Assembly: GCF_002760655.1 (NCBI RefSeq)
Contig: NZ_PDOC01000027.1
Location: 1 to 57,343 of the forward strand
Length of the DNA: 57,343 nucleotides
Source of the DNA: Massilia eurypsychrophila
GTDB lineage: Bacteria > Pseudomonadota > Gammaproteobacteria > Burkholderiales > Burkholderiaceae_D
Reading direction: 5' to 3'
A program made the position numbers and the translations under genes. Each line of letters starts with the position of its first letter. Position 1 is the first letter of the stretch. Below are positions 17,134 to 28,427 of the stretch, one piece after another. A model generated the notes under the pieces. That model worked only from the letters and a program-made list of their open reading frames with translations, ran no database searches and was not told where the DNA came from.

Positions 17134-18465
17134 ATGGAAATGAAGCTACCCTCGTTGCGGCCGCGCCTGACGTTCTGGCAGTTGTGGAACATGAGCTTCG
17201 GCTTCTTCGGCATCCAGTTTGGCTTCGCGCTGCAAAACGCCAACACCAGCCGCATCTTCTCCACCCTCGGCGCCCAGCCGGACGACCTGCCGCTGTTCTG
17301 GCTTGCCGCGCCTGTCACGGGCCTGCTGGTCCAGCCGATCATCGGCTACCTGAGCGACAACACCTGGCATCCGTACTGGGGCCGCCGCCGTCCGTTCTTC
17401 TTCATCGGCGCCATCCTCGCCTCGATCGCGCTGTTCCTGATGCCCAATTCCTCGGCCCTGTGGATGGCCGTGGCGGTACTGTGGATGATGGACGCGGCGA
17501 TCAACATCTCGATGGAGCCGTTCCGCGCCTTTGTCGGCGACAAGCTCGATCCTACCCAGCAGACTGCCGGCTTCGCGATGCAGACCTTCTTCATCGGCTG
17601 CGGCGCGGTGATCGCCTCGCTGCTGCCGACCATGTTCTCCGACGTATTCGGCGTCAGCAATGTGCCGGTCGGCGGCATGGTGCCCGACACGGTGCGCTAC
17701 TCGTTCTACATCGGCGGCCTGGTGTTCTTCCTGTCGGTGATGTGGACGGTGTTTACAGCCAAGGAATTCCCGCCCGACGATATGGAAAAATTCAACGCCG
17801 CGCGCAAGCAGTCCAGGCACCTCGGCGTCGCGCTGCGCGACATCATCGGCGGCTTCGGGCAGATGCCGAAAACGATGGTGCAACTCGCGTTCGTCCAGTT
17901 CTTCACCTGGATCGCGCTGTTCGCGATGTGGATCTACACCGGCACCGCGATCGCCGACAACGTGTACGGCACCACCGACGCCCAGTCGCCCGCCTACCAA
18001 AGCGCCGGCAACTGGGTCGGCATCATGTTCGGCGTCTACAACGGCGTCTCCGCGCTGGCCGCATTCCTGCTGCCGGTCGTCGCCCGCGCCACCAGCCGCA
18101 AGGCGGTCCACACGGCCTGCCTGATCATCGGCGGCGTCAGCTTGGCCAGCATCTTCATGATTACCACGAAGGAGCTGCTGATCATCCCGATGATCGGCGT
18201 CGGCATCGCCTGGGCCAGCATCCTGACGATGCCGTACGCGATCCTGGCCGGCGCGCTGCCGGCCAACCGCATGGGCTATTTCATGGGGCTGTTTAACTTC
18301 TTCGTCGTGATCCCGCAGATCGTCAGCGGCCTGCTGCTCGGCTGGATGACCACCCATGTATTTGGCGGCCACACGGTGCAGACGTTGATACTCGGCGGCG
18401 CCAGCATGATCCTGGCCGGCGTGCTCACGCTGTTCGTCACCGACAAGGCAGTCGCGGCGAAGTGA
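17134..18465 (+). CDS. MFS maltose/maltodextrin permease, SLC45-like
   Basis: The protein has 443-444 residues and about 12 membrane segments. It has the GYLSDNTWHPYWGRRRPFFFIG loop characteristic of proton-coupled glycoside symporters and resembles maltose permeases of the MalT/MalY type in other proteobacterial maltodextrin loci. The ATG at 17134 is preferred because GGAG sits six bases upstream. The longer frame from 17023 would start before the predicted transcription start. It is the first gene of a plus-strand series with pgm, the MalS-like amylase and probably glk-hexR. No MalEFGK-type ABC importer is present in the window. Confidence 0.82.
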   Translation: MEMKLPSLRPRLTFWQLWNMSFGFFGIQFGFALQNANTSRIFSTLGAQPDDLPLFWLAAPVTGLLVQPIIGYLSDNTWHPYWGRRRPFFFIGAILASIALFLMPNSSALWMAVAVLWMMDAAINISMEPFRAFVGDKLDPTQQTAGFAMQTFFIGCGAVIASLLPTMFSDVFGVSNVPVGGMVPDTVRYSFYIGGLVFFLSVMWTVFTAKEFPPDDMEKFNAARKQSRHLGVALRDIIGGFGQMPKTMVQLAFVQFFTWIALFAMWIYTGTAIADNVYGTTDAQSPAYQSAGNWVGIMFGVYNGVSALAAFLLPVVARATSRKAVHTACLIIGGVSLASIFMITTKELLIIPMIGVGIAWASILTMPYAILAGALPANRMGYFMGLFNFFVVIPQIVSGLLLGWMTTHVFGGHTVQTLILGGASMILAGVLTLFVTDKAVAAK

Positions 18466-18511
18466 CCCGCGCCACGCTTTTGCCAGCTGTCGTATGGTGG
18501 AGGATTGATAA

Positions 18512-20179
<1,668 letters not shown>

Positions 20180-20192
20180 AAGAACCCAACGC

Positions 20193-21848
20193 ATGAAGTT
20201 ATCCGTCCTTGCCGTATCCGTCGCCCTCGTCGTTGGTGCAGCCGCCACTCCGGCGCTGGCAAAGCAGCCGTTCTCGTGGAATAACGCCACCATCTATTTC
20301 CTGATGACGGACCGCTTCAACAACGGCAACCCGGCAAACGATCATGCGTACGGCCGCAAGGACGATGCGGCGCCACTGCGCGGCTACATGGGCGGCGACC
20401 TGGCCGGCGTCACCGCCAAAATCAGGGAAGGGTACTTCCGTGACCTTGGCGTCGACGCCATCTGGATCACCCCGCCGGTCGAGCAGATTCACGCCGGCAC
20501 CGACGAAGGCACCGGCAAGTCGTACGGCTTTCACGGCTACTGGGCCAAGGACTTCACCAGCATCGACGCCAGCCTCGGCACCGAGGCGGACATGCGCGAA
20601 CTGGTCGACACCGCGCACGCCAACGGCATCCGCGTGCTGCTCGACGTGGTAATGAACCATACGGGACCGGTGACCAGCGAAGACCCTGCGTGGCCGGCCG
20701 ACTGGGTGCGCACCGGCCCCGCCTGTACCTACAAGGACGCCGCCACCACCATCGACTGCACGCTGGTGGCCAACCTGCCCGATATCCGCACCGGCAGCAA
20801 CGCCGCGGTCAGGCTGCCGCCCGCGCTGGCGGCGAAGTGGAAGGCGGAAGGGCGCTACCAGCGCGAAGTCAAAGAGATCGACGACTTTTTCAAGCGCACC
20901 GGTTACCCGCGCGCGCCGCGCTACTACCTGATCAAGTGGCACGCCGACTGGGTGCGCAAGTACGGCTTCGACGGCTTTCGCGCCGACACCGCCAAGCACA
21001 CCGAGGCGCGCATCTGGAAGGAGCTCAAACAGGTCGCCGGCGCCGCGCACGAAGAGTGGAAGCGCGCCAATCCGGCCAAGCGACTCGGCAACGACAAGTT
21101 CTTCATGACGGCCGAAGTCTACAACTACGCGATCCAGCATGGCCGCAAGTTCGACATGGGCGGCGGCCAAACGGTCGACTTCTTCGAGAACGGCTTCGAC
21201 AGCCTGATCAACTTCAGCATGAAGGAAGACGCACAGAAGGGCGCCGAGGCGCTGTTCTCCAGCTATTCGGCCGCGCTGAACGGACCGCTGGCCGGCTACT
21301 CGGTGCTCAATTACGTCAGCTCGCATGACGACGGCTCGCCGTTCGACCCCTTGCGCACGCGGCCCTTCGAGGCCGCCACCAAGCTGATGCTCGCTCCGGG
21401 CGCCGCGCAGATTTATTACGGCGACGAGACCGCACGCCTGCTGCGCTTTGACGGCGCCGAGGGCGACGCCAAGCTGCGCAGCTTCATGAACTGGGACGAC
21501 CTGGCGAAAAACGCGCAGCGCGCCGGCTACCGCGTGGCCGATGTGCGCGACCACTGGGCCAGGCTGGGACAGTTCCGACGCGCCCACCTTGCAGTCGGCG
21601 CCGGCGTGCACCAGATGATCCAGCACTCGCCTTACGTGTTCAAGCGAACCTACGACAAGCAGGGCGTGAGCGACAAGGTGGTGGTGGCGCTAGGCCTGGC
21701 GACAGACAAGCCGGCCAGCATTCCGGTGCGCGGTGTATTTGGCGATGGACAGACGGTGCGCGATGCCTATTCCGGCACCAGCGCGGTGGTCGCCGGCGGC
21801 ATGGTGCAGTTCCCGGCGCAAAACGCCATCGTCCTCATTTCGCACTAG
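20193..21848 (+). CDS. Periplasmic alpha-amylase, MalS-like (GH13)
   Basis: The 551-residue protein has a signal peptide cleaved near ALA-KQ (residue 23). It opens with IYFLMTDRFNNGNPAND, followed by DVVMNH (151-156), GFRADTAKH with nucleophile D265, TAEVYN with acid/base E308 and SSHDD (H378, D379). The long insert between the first and second conserved regions, with two cysteines (C178, C189) that could pair, resembles MalS-type enzymes. It would cut maltodextrins in the periplasm after TonB-dependent uptake. It follows pgm by 13 bases. Confidence 0.88.
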   Translation: MKLSVLAVSVALVVGAAATPALAKQPFSWNNATIYFLMTDRFNNGNPANDHAYGRKDDAAPLRGYMGGDLAGVTAKIREGYFRDLGVDAIWITPPVEQIHAGTDEGTGKSYGFHGYWAKDFTSIDASLGTEADMRELVDTAHANGIRVLLDVVMNHTGPVTSEDPAWPADWVRTGPACTYKDAATTIDCTLVANLPDIRTGSNAAVRLPPALAAKWKAEGRYQREVKEIDDFFKRTGYPRAPRYYLIKWHADWVRKYGFDGFRADTAKHTEARIWKELKQVAGAAHEEWKRANPAKRLGNDKFFMTAEVYNYAIQHGRKFDMGGGQTVDFFENGFDSLINFSMKEDAQKGAEALFSSYSAALNGPLAGYSVLNYVSSHDDGSPFDPLRTRPFEAATKLMLAPGAAQIYYGDETARLLRFDGAEGDAKLRSFMNWDDLAKNAQRAGYRVADVRDHWARLGQFRRAHLAVGAGVHQMIQHSPYVFKRTYDKQGVSDKVVVALGLATDKPASIPVRGVFGDGQTVRDAYSGTSAVVAGGMVQFPAQNAIVLISH

Positions 21849-21860
21849 AAGCTTGAAGAA

Positions 21861-21881
21861 GTCTGACACTATGTGTCAGAC
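21861..21881. repeat. Perfect inverted repeat GTCTGACAC-TAT-GTGTCAGAC
   Basis: A nine-base perfect stem with a three-base loop lies 12 bases after the amylase stop. There is no T run, so it may be a weak terminator, an mRNA-stabilising hairpin or a solitary relative of the GTCTGAC repeats. Confidence 0.6.
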
Positions 21882-21928
21882 CACGGTGATGGCCTAATAG
21901 TTCGGCGAAAGGGCGCCGATTGTGTGTT

Positions 21929-21957
21929 TTGATGTATTTCATTCAATAGGGTATGCT
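21929..21957 (+). promoter_or_regulatory. glk: Possible internal promoter of the first glk-hexR gene
   Basis: TTGATG (21929-21934), a 17-bp spacer and TATGCT (21952-21957) give a predicted start near 21964. That is only a few bases before the GTG at 21969, which implies either a nearly leaderless message or translation from the ATG at 22002. Confidence 0.35.
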
Positions 21958-21968
21958 ACGCGCCAACC

Positions 21969-23849
21969 GTGAAGCTTCACTCCGATGCCCCGTCAACTGC
22001 GATGATCAAAGACCTCGACTCCGAACAGAAATACAGCCGCACCGCCTATGCGGACGGGCCGCGCCTGCTGGCCGACATCGGCGCCACGCATGCGCGCTTC
22101 GCGCTTGAGACGGCGCCTGGCGTATTGCGCGCGGTGCGCGTGCTCAAGTGCGACGACTTCACCGGCATCGTGCCGCTGCTGCACTCCTACCTGGCCGATC
22201 ATGCCGGCACGCGCATCAACCACGGCGCCTTTGCGCTGGCGAACCCGATCAGCGGCGACATGATCCGCATGACCAATCGCGACTGGCAGTTTTCGACCGA
22301 TGAGGTGCGGCGCGAACTGGGCCTGAACACGCTGCTGATCGTCAACGACTTCACTGCGCTGGCGATGTCGCTGCCTGGTTTGTCGGGCCAGGACGTGATG
22401 CAGGTCGGCGGTGGCGCGCCGGCGGCGAACGCGGTGATTGGCGTGCTGGGGCCTGGCACCGGGCTTGGCGTATCGGGCGTGATCCCGACGCTGGACGGTT
22501 TCGTCACGCTCGGCAGCGAAGGCGGGCACGTCAACTTTGCGCCGGCCGACGAGCGCGAGTTCGCTATCCTGCAGTTTGCCTGGAAGGAGTGGCCGCACGT
22601 ATCGAACGAGCGCCTGATCTCCGGTCCCGGCATGGAGATCATTTACCGCGCGCTGGCCGAGCGCAACGGCGTGGCGACGGCCGGGCGCAGTTCGCCCGAC
22701 ATCATCACCGGTGCTCTCGAGGAGCGCGACGGGCTGTGCCTCGAAGTGCTGGAGTGCTTCAGCGGCATGCTGGGCGGCGCCGCCGCCAACCTGGCGGTGA
22801 CGCTGGGCGCCTTCGGCGGCGTGTTCATTGGCGGCGGCATCGTGCCGCGCATGGCCGAGTGGTTCGCGACGTCGCCGTTTCGCGCGCGCTTCGAAGCGAA
22901 GGGGCGCTTCACCGACTACCTGGCGCAGATCCCGACCTACGTCATCATGACGCCGAACCCGGCGTTCTATGGCGTGGCCACCATCCTGTCCGAACACCTG
23001 CGCGGGCGCAGCGGCGCCAACACGCTGATGGAGCGGGTGCAGCACCTGCAGCACGAGCTGTCGCCGGCGGAGCAGCGCGTCGCCACGCTGGTGCTGGAGC
23101 ATCCGCGCAAGGTGCTCGGCGAGCCGATCGCCGAAATCGCGCGGCTGGCCGAAGTGAGCCAGCCCACCGTGATCCGCTTTTGCCGCTCGCTCGGCTTCCT
23201 GGGCCTGGCCGACTTCAAGCTTAAATTTGCCAGCAGCCTGACCGGCACGATCCCGGTGCGCCACAGCCAGGTGCGTGTCTCCGACAGCACTCACGACCTG
23301 TCGGCGAAGGTGATCGACAACACCGTGTCGGCGATCCTCAAGTTCCGCGACCAGCTCGATGTCGTGTCGATCGATCGCGCGATCTTGTTGCTGCGCGCGG
23401 CGAACCGCGTCGAGTTTTACGCGATGGGCAATTCGCGCGTCGTCGCGCTGGACGGGCAGCACAAGTTCTTCCGCTTCCGCATCCCGACGTCTGCGTATGG
23501 CGACTCGCACCTGTTCACGCTTGCCGCCGAACTGCTCAAGCCGGGCGACGTCGTCATCGCCATCTCGACATCGGGCGAGCTGCCGGAGCTGTTGGCCGCG
23601 GTCGACACCGCGCGCGCGGCCGGCGCCGACGTCATCGCCATCACCAGCAGCAAATCGGCGCTGGCGAAAAAGGCCAGCATCTGCCTGGCGGTCGATCACA
23701 GCGAAGACAGCACCACGTTCCTGTCAATGATCTCGCGCATTCTGCAGCTGCTGCTGATCGACATCATGTCGGTCGGGATCTCGCTCGCCGCGCCGGAAGA
23801 GGGCGAGCCGGACGCGCGGCGCCTGATGATTTCGCACCTGGACCTGTAA
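21969..23849 (+). CDS. glk: Bifunctional glucokinase / RpiR (HexR-type) transcriptional regulator, copy 1
   Basis: The 626-residue fusion has a glucokinase part (about 30-345) with LADIGATHARFAL, NDFTALAMSLP, GPGTGLGVSG and GSEGGHVNFAP. It also has an RpiR helix-turn-helix (about 355-430; EIARLAEVSQPTVIRFCRSLG) and a SIS sugar-phosphate domain (about 465-600). The enzyme half makes glucose 6-phosphate. In the related HexR proteins the regulator half responds to a sugar-phosphate intermediate and binds TGTA...TACA-type palindromes. It starts at GTG 21969 or ATG 22002; neither has a good ribosome-binding site. Its stop abuts the convergent pullulanase stop with no spacing. A close paralogue lies at 30047-31903. 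Confidence 0.9.
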   Translation: MKLHSDAPSTAMIKDLDSEQKYSRTAYADGPRLLADIGATHARFALETAPGVLRAVRVLKCDDFTGIVPLLHSYLADHAGTRINHGAFALANPISGDMIRMTNRDWQFSTDEVRRELGLNTLLIVNDFTALAMSLPGLSGQDVMQVGGGAPAANAVIGVLGPGTGLGVSGVIPTLDGFVTLGSEGGHVNFAPADEREFAILQFAWKEWPHVSNERLISGPGMEIIYRALAERNGVATAGRSSPDIITGALEERDGLCLEVLECFSGMLGGAAANLAVTLGAFGGVFIGGGIVPRMAEWFATSPFRARFEAKGRFTDYLAQIPTYVIMTPNPAFYGVATILSEHLRGRSGANTLMERVQHLQHELSPAEQRVATLVLEHPRKVLGEPIAEIARLAEVSQPTVIRFCRSLGFLGLADFKLKFASSLTGTIPVRHSQVRVSDSTHDLSAKVIDNTVSAILKFRDQLDVVSIDRAILLLRAANRVEFYAMGNSRVVALDGQHKFFRFRIPTSAYGDSHLFTLAAELLKPGDVVIAISTSGELPELLAAVDTARAAGADVIAITSSKSALAKKASICLAVDHSEDSTTFLSMISRILQLLLIDIMSVGISLAAPEEGEPDARRLMISHLDL

Positions 23850-26567
23850 CTACTGGACGAACACCACCGCAGTGCGCGCCGGGATGGTGAATACGCCCGC
23901 GGCGCTGTCATACGTGGCGGATTTCGCGCGCGGGTCGGCGCGGTGTGCCGGATGCAGGCGGTACCGCTTCGCCTTCTCCGCATCAACCGTGATCGTATGC
24001 GCGACCTTGTCGACGTTGATGAAGTAGCAGATGTCCTGGAACGCCGCGCCCGGATAGCCTTTGCCGTCGAGGTGGGCGGCGATCACGGTCGGCACCTGGC
24101 CAGGCCCGGTGTTGTGGAAGCGAAGGCGCCGTTCGATGTCGGCCGCGCTACGCAGCCGGAACAGCGACGAACTCGCGCGGATGGCGAGCAGGTCGCGGAA
24201 GACGTCGCGCGCAAAGGCGATGTCCGCCGGCGCCGGCTTGAGCGCCGGATTGGCCAGCAGCGGCAAGATCCACGCATAGTCCGCGCCGTTGTCGCCGGCG
24301 GGCGGCGCGCCGGTGCCGAAGTAGTTGTCCTGGTAGCTCCAGTCGACGCGGTTGAACCAGTCGCCTGAATTGAAGCTGTTGCGGTCGAGCGATTTCGAAC
24401 GCAGCGTATCGACGCCGGCGTGGAAGTAAGCCACGCCCTGGCTGAAGGCGTTGATCGCCGCGCCGAGCATCTGCACGCGCGCGCGGTCGGCGCTGGAGGT
24501 CGCCAGCGGCAGCTTGAAGACGTTGATGTCGTACAGCGTCTGGTTGTCGTGGTTCTCGATGTAGTTGACCGCTTCGGCCGGTTCGCTGGCGTAGCCGGCG
24601 CTCTGGCCGTTGTAGTCGATATCCTCCAGGCGCCGGGTCGCCCCGTCATGGGTCACAAGTGGATAGCTGCGCACCGAGCCGGCAAGGCCGACCTTGACCA
24701 TGTCGGATGCTCGGAGAAGATCGGCGGACGGCCGCGTGTCGGCCAGCGCATTCGGGTCGAACACCAGGCCGTTGATATAGCCCTGCAGCTTGAACAGCTT
24801 GTCGCCGGCATCGCTGGCGGCGCCGCCGCGCACGGCATCGCGCGCGCGGTCGCTGAAGGTGCCGATGCCGGACCCGTTCAGCGACAGCTGCGAAGCCTGC
24901 ACGAAGCGCTTGCCGTCGGCCACTTCGCCGAAATTCCAGCCTTCCCCGATCAGCTGGACGTGGCGGCCGGCGGCGCGGTCGACCTGCCGCTGCAGTTGTT
25001 CCATCACGGCGCGCGGCTGGTGGCCCATCAGGTCGAAGCGGAACGAATCGATCCGGTAGTGCTTCGTCCACAGCACCGCCGAATCGATCATCAGCTTGCC
25101 CATCATGCGGTTTTCGGTGGCGGTGTTGTCGCAGCAGGTGGATCGCTCGACCACGCCGACGTCGTTGAGGCGATGGTAGTACCCCGGCACGATGCGGTCG
25201 AGCACCGACTTCTCGTCCTGGCCGGAGCGGAACGTATGGTTGTAGACGACGTCCATGCCGACGCGCAGGCCGATGCGGTGCAGGTTCATCACCATCTCGC
25301 GCGTTTCGACGATGCGGCGAGCACCGTCATGCGGGTCGCTGGCGTAGCTGCCTTCCGGCGCGTTGTAGTGGAAGGGATCGTAGCCCCAGTTGAAGCAGTC
25401 CGCATCGGCCTTGCGCATGACCAGCGCCTGCTGCTCCATGCCATCCGGCTTGCCGGCCACGGACTCTGCGCGGCAGCCGCTTTCCGGCACGCTGCCGATG
25501 TCGTAGACCGGCAGCAGGTGAACGTCGGTCAGGCCGGCGCGTGCCAGCGCCGCCAAATGCCGCATGCCGTTCGAGCCGGCTTCGCCGAAGGCGCCGTACT
25601 TGCCGCGGCTTGGCGCGCTGACGGTGGCGTCGTTGATGGAGAAGTCGCGCACGTGCAGTTCGTACACCACCATGTCGGTCTGCGCCTTGACGGCGTTCGG
25701 CGCCGCGCTTCGGTTCCAGCCGCGCGGTTTGAGCGCCGGCGAATCGAGGTCGGCAATATAGCTGCGCTTCGAATCGGTGGTGAGGCTGACGGAATATGGA
25801 TCGGTGACCAGGTTGCGCACGATGCCGGCGCCGTCGACCGCGACGTCGACCAGGTAGGTGTAGTACTTGCCGGACAGGTCGGCCTGCGCCGCGGCGCTCC
25901 AGGTGCCCGAGCGCGGATCGCGCCGCATCGGCGCGATGGCGGCGGCGCGCGAACTGCCGCTGTCGTAGGTGCAGACGGCGACACGCTGGGCGGTCGGCGC
26001 CCACAGTGTGAAAGCGGTGCGGCGCTCGCCGACGCTGACCCCCAATTGTGCCGTGCCGGCCGCAGCGAACAGGTCGTCGAGCGCGCCGGCTGACTGGACG
26101 CGGGTAGCTGCGAGGACCTTGCCGTCTGCTCCTTCGCGCACCAGTATCAGTTGCTGGCGGTGCAGCGCGGGCAAGCGGGGCAGGTCGGCGGCCCTGACGG
26201 CGACGACGGCGCCGGCAGCCACATACTGAAAGCGCGCGGGCACGGCATCGGTGACGGCGTCGAGCGTCAGTGCGCCGTCAGCGCCGGTGACGACGGCGCC
26301 GGGCCTTGCGTTGATCGATCCGATGGCGGAGAAGTACAGCTTGAAGACGCCGGCGGCATCGATGCCCGGCCACTTGGCGAGGCGGCGGTCGAGCCAGACG
26401 GCGCGCGCCTCGAAGCGTTCGCCGGAGGCATGCAGGATGGTCTGGTGCGAACTGGCGTCGCATGCCGCCAGCGGAATGTCGGCCGCGGCGGCCGCAGCGG
26501 CTGCGGCGCACAGCAGCGCGCCGCAGCCCGCGACGACGACGCGGACCCGGCGCGCGCGGTTGACCAT
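23850..26567 (-). CDS. pulA: Pullulanase-type alpha-1,6-glucosidase (GH13)
   Basis: The 905-residue exported debranching enzyme has an N-terminal domain, a CBM48 module (about 175-260; TAFTLWAPTAQRVAVC) and a GH13_14-like barrel. The pullulanase signature FNWGYDPFHY (392-401) is present, with DVVYNHT (439-445), FRFDLMGH with nucleophile D512, IGEGWNFGE with acid E542, and YIENHDNQTLYD. The leader has Arg residues followed by an alanine-rich core. Cysteines at 15 and 20 fit lipobox patterns loosely, so a lipoprotein form as in Klebsiella PulA is possible. It follows the POT permease gene by one base. It would remove alpha-1,6 branches from maltodextrins. Confidence 0.9.
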   Translation of the reverse strand: MVNRARRVRVVVAGCGALLCAAAAAAAAADIPLAACDASSHQTILHASGERFEARAVWLDRRLAKWPGIDAAGVFKLYFSAIGSINARPGAVVTGADGALTLDAVTDAVPARFQYVAAGAVVAVRAADLPRLPALHRQQLILVREGADGKVLAATRVQSAGALDDLFAAAGTAQLGVSVGERRTAFTLWAPTAQRVAVCTYDSGSSRAAAIAPMRRDPRSGTWSAAAQADLSGKYYTYLVDVAVDGAGIVRNLVTDPYSVSLTTDSKRSYIADLDSPALKPRGWNRSAAPNAVKAQTDMVVYELHVRDFSINDATVSAPSRGKYGAFGEAGSNGMRHLAALARAGLTDVHLLPVYDIGSVPESGCRAESVAGKPDGMEQQALVMRKADADCFNWGYDPFHYNAPEGSYASDPHDGARRIVETREMVMNLHRIGLRVGMDVVYNHTFRSGQDEKSVLDRIVPGYYHRLNDVGVVERSTCCDNTATENRMMGKLMIDSAVLWTKHYRIDSFRFDLMGHQPRAVMEQLQRQVDRAAGRHVQLIGEGWNFGEVADGKRFVQASQLSLNGSGIGTFSDRARDAVRGGAASDAGDKLFKLQGYINGLVFDPNALADTRPSADLLRASDMVKVGLAGSVRSYPLVTHDGATRRLEDIDYNGQSAGYASEPAEAVNYIENHDNQTLYDINVFKLPLATSSADRARVQMLGAAINAFSQGVAYFHAGVDTLRSKSLDRNSFNSGDWFNRVDWSYQDNYFGTGAPPAGDNGADYAWILPLLANPALKPAPADIAFARDVFRDLLAIRASSSLFRLRSAADIERRLRFHNTGPGQVPTVIAAHLDGKGYPGAAFQDICYFINVDKVAHTITVDAEKAKRYRLHPAHRADPRAKSATYDSAAGVFTIPARTAVVFVQ

Positions 26568-26568
26568 G

Positions 26569-28167
26569 TCAGACCCGATAGTTGTTGGTCATGCGGTAGC
26601 GGGTCGCATACCAGCCGAAGATGATGGCGGCAACCAGCGCGAACGCGGCGAAGAAATACATCTGAAAGGCGATGACGCCGATGCCGCTCTCGCTGATGTA
26701 GCCAACTACCGCGTCGTTCTTGACGCTCTTGTTGACGATCAGGACCCACAGACTGCCGACCGTGACGGCCAGGTACCACAGCGACATGATGGTGCCCTTC
26801 ATCGACGGCGGCGCCTGGCTGTAGGCAAATTCGAGACCGGTGGCCGACACCAGCACTTCGCCCATCGTCAGGATCGCGTATGGCAGGATCTGCCACATCA
26901 TCGACGTCGGCGTGCCGCCGTCCATCTGGCTCTGGATCATGCCGATGACAACCCACGCCAGCGCGGTGAAGACGATGCCGGCGGTCATGCGCCGCAGGGC
27001 GGTGACCTCGATGCCCATGCGGGCGATCGCCGGGAACAGCACCATGTTGTTAAACGGGATCAGGATCATCACCAGCAGCGGGTTCAATGCCTGCATCTGC
27101 GCCGGCAGGAACTTGAAGTCGCTGCCGAAGAAATTGAAGGTCGGCTGGACCATCGAGTTGGCCTGCACGATCCAGGTCGAGGCCTTCTGGTCGAACAGCG
27201 ACCAGAAAGGCGTCACCAGGGCGAACACGATGAGGATGCGCAGCACGGCGCGCACGCCGTCGACCGCTTCGTCGGGGTGAGAGCCGCGCGCGCGTTCGAG
27301 CTGGATCGACGTGCCCCAGCCGCCGAACGCGATGACCAGCACCAGCGCGGTACAGGCGCTGATGACGAAACCCCACGACGGCGACATCGCCAGCGAGATC
27401 AGGGCGCCGACGGCGCCGACACTGGCGATGCCCAGGCCCCAACGGGTGCTGCCGGGTTTGTGCGCCAGCAGGGCCGTGCGCGACACGCGCATGAACGAGT
27501 GCGGGTTGGCCGGCGCCGGTGGGACGTGCACGTACTTGCGCTTGCCGAGCCAGAAAATGAAGGTGGCGATGAACATCAGGATGCCGGGAATGCCGAAGGC
27601 GACCGAAGGGCCGTAGCTCTTCAGGAAGTACGGCATCAGCAGCGAGGCGAAGAACGAGCCGAAGTTGATCATCCAGTAGAACGCGTCGAACACCTGCTTG
27701 GCGCGGTGCTTGTTGGTCTGGTCGAACTGGTCGCCGACGAACGAGGCCACCAGCGGCTTGATGCCGCCCGAGCCGAGCGCGATCAGGAACAGGCCGAAGT
27801 AAAAGCCATTGAGGTTGTCGTCGAACGCGGCCAGGCAGGCGTGGCCGGCGCAGTAGATGAGGCTCATCCAGAACACGGTATTGTATTTGCCGAAGAAGCG
27901 GTCGGCGATCCAGCCGCCCAGCAGCGGGAAGAAGTAGACCCCGATGACGAAGGTATGGAAGATGTGCTTCGCTTCACCGGCGCGGTCGGCCTCCGGCAGG
28001 AACATCAGCAAGGTGCTGATCAGGAACGGCGTGAGGATGTTGCGCATGCCGTAAAAGCTGAAACGCTCGCAGCCTTCGTTGGCGATGATGTAGGGGATCT
28101 GCCGGGGCATTTTCCCGGTGCCTTGCTTGCTTGCGGCCTGCGGATCGAGCGTAGCTTCCTGCGACAT
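26569..28167 (-). CDS. POT/PTR2-family proton-coupled oligopeptide-type permease
   Basis: The protein has 532 residues from the ATG at 28167, which has GAGGGGACA just upstream; a longer frame to 28227 lacks such a site. It has 12 or more membrane segments and the POT motif ANEGCERFSFYGMR, which keeps the proton-coupling ExxER, plus GGWIADRFFGKYNT. Family members carry di- and tripeptides, though some carry other solutes. Its operon with pulA (one-base gap) and its divergent position to the alpha-glucosidase suggest it serves maltodextrin metabolism or brings in a companion nutrient. Substrate unknown. Confidence 0.82.
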   Translation of the reverse strand: MSQEATLDPQAASKQGTGKMPRQIPYIIANEGCERFSFYGMRNILTPFLISTLLMFLPEADRAGEAKHIFHTFVIGVYFFPLLGGWIADRFFGKYNTVFWMSLIYCAGHACLAAFDDNLNGFYFGLFLIALGSGGIKPLVASFVGDQFDQTNKHRAKQVFDAFYWMINFGSFFASLLMPYFLKSYGPSVAFGIPGILMFIATFIFWLGKRKYVHVPPAPANPHSFMRVSRTALLAHKPGSTRWGLGIASVGAVGALISLAMSPSWGFVISACTALVLVIAFGGWGTSIQLERARGSHPDEAVDGVRAVLRILIVFALVTPFWSLFDQKASTWIVQANSMVQPTFNFFGSDFKFLPAQMQALNPLLVMILIPFNNMVLFPAIARMGIEVTALRRMTAGIVFTALAWVVIGMIQSQMDGGTPTSMMWQILPYAILTMGEVLVSATGLEFAYSQAPPSMKGTIMSLWYLAVTVGSLWVLIVNKSVKNDAVVGYISESGIGVIAFQMYFFAAFALVAAIIFGWYATRYRMTNNYRV

Positions 28168-28265
28168 TGATGTCCCCTCAATTTTTAAATTAGACGCGAT
28201 CCTAAGCTGAAGCCGCGTTACTGGCAACTGAATAATGCGCCGTCGAATAAAAACGCAAGAATAGA

Positions 28266-28280
28266 TGTAGTTAAACTACC
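28266..28280. promoter_or_regulatory. Candidate HexR-type operator
   Basis: TGTAGTTAAACTACC contains the perfect 13-bp palindrome GTAGTTAAACTAC and lies in the shared control region of the POT-pulA operon and the alpha-glucosidase-glk operon. Confidence 0.55.
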
Positions 28281-28366
28281 CAGAGTACCATCGAATTTTA
28301 TTCGAATTCACCGTAACATCATGATCTTTAAACGTTTTGTTGGTTTATGGAGTCGGTGCGGCGGAA

Positions 28367-28402
28367 TTGAAAAAACTGTTGGGCTGATGTATATTATGTA
28401 CA
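28367..28402 (+). promoter_or_regulatory. Promoter of the alpha-glucosidase-glk-hexR operon with overlapping operator
   Basis: TTGAAA (28367-28372), a 17-bp spacer and TATATT (28390-28395) form a strong sigma70-like promoter. The dyad TGTATATTATGTACA (28388-28402) covers the -10 element and the start point, so a bound repressor would block transcription. Because the operon encodes a Glk-HexR protein, autoregulation is plausible. Confidence 0.55.
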
Positions 28403-28427
28403 AATTTTCACATCGATTTGGACGACC

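Noticed and set aside
26505-26567. Pullulanase as a definite lipoprotein
   Set aside because: Two cysteines fit a loose lipobox, but the hydrophobic stretch before C15 is very short, so an ordinary signal peptide is equally likely.
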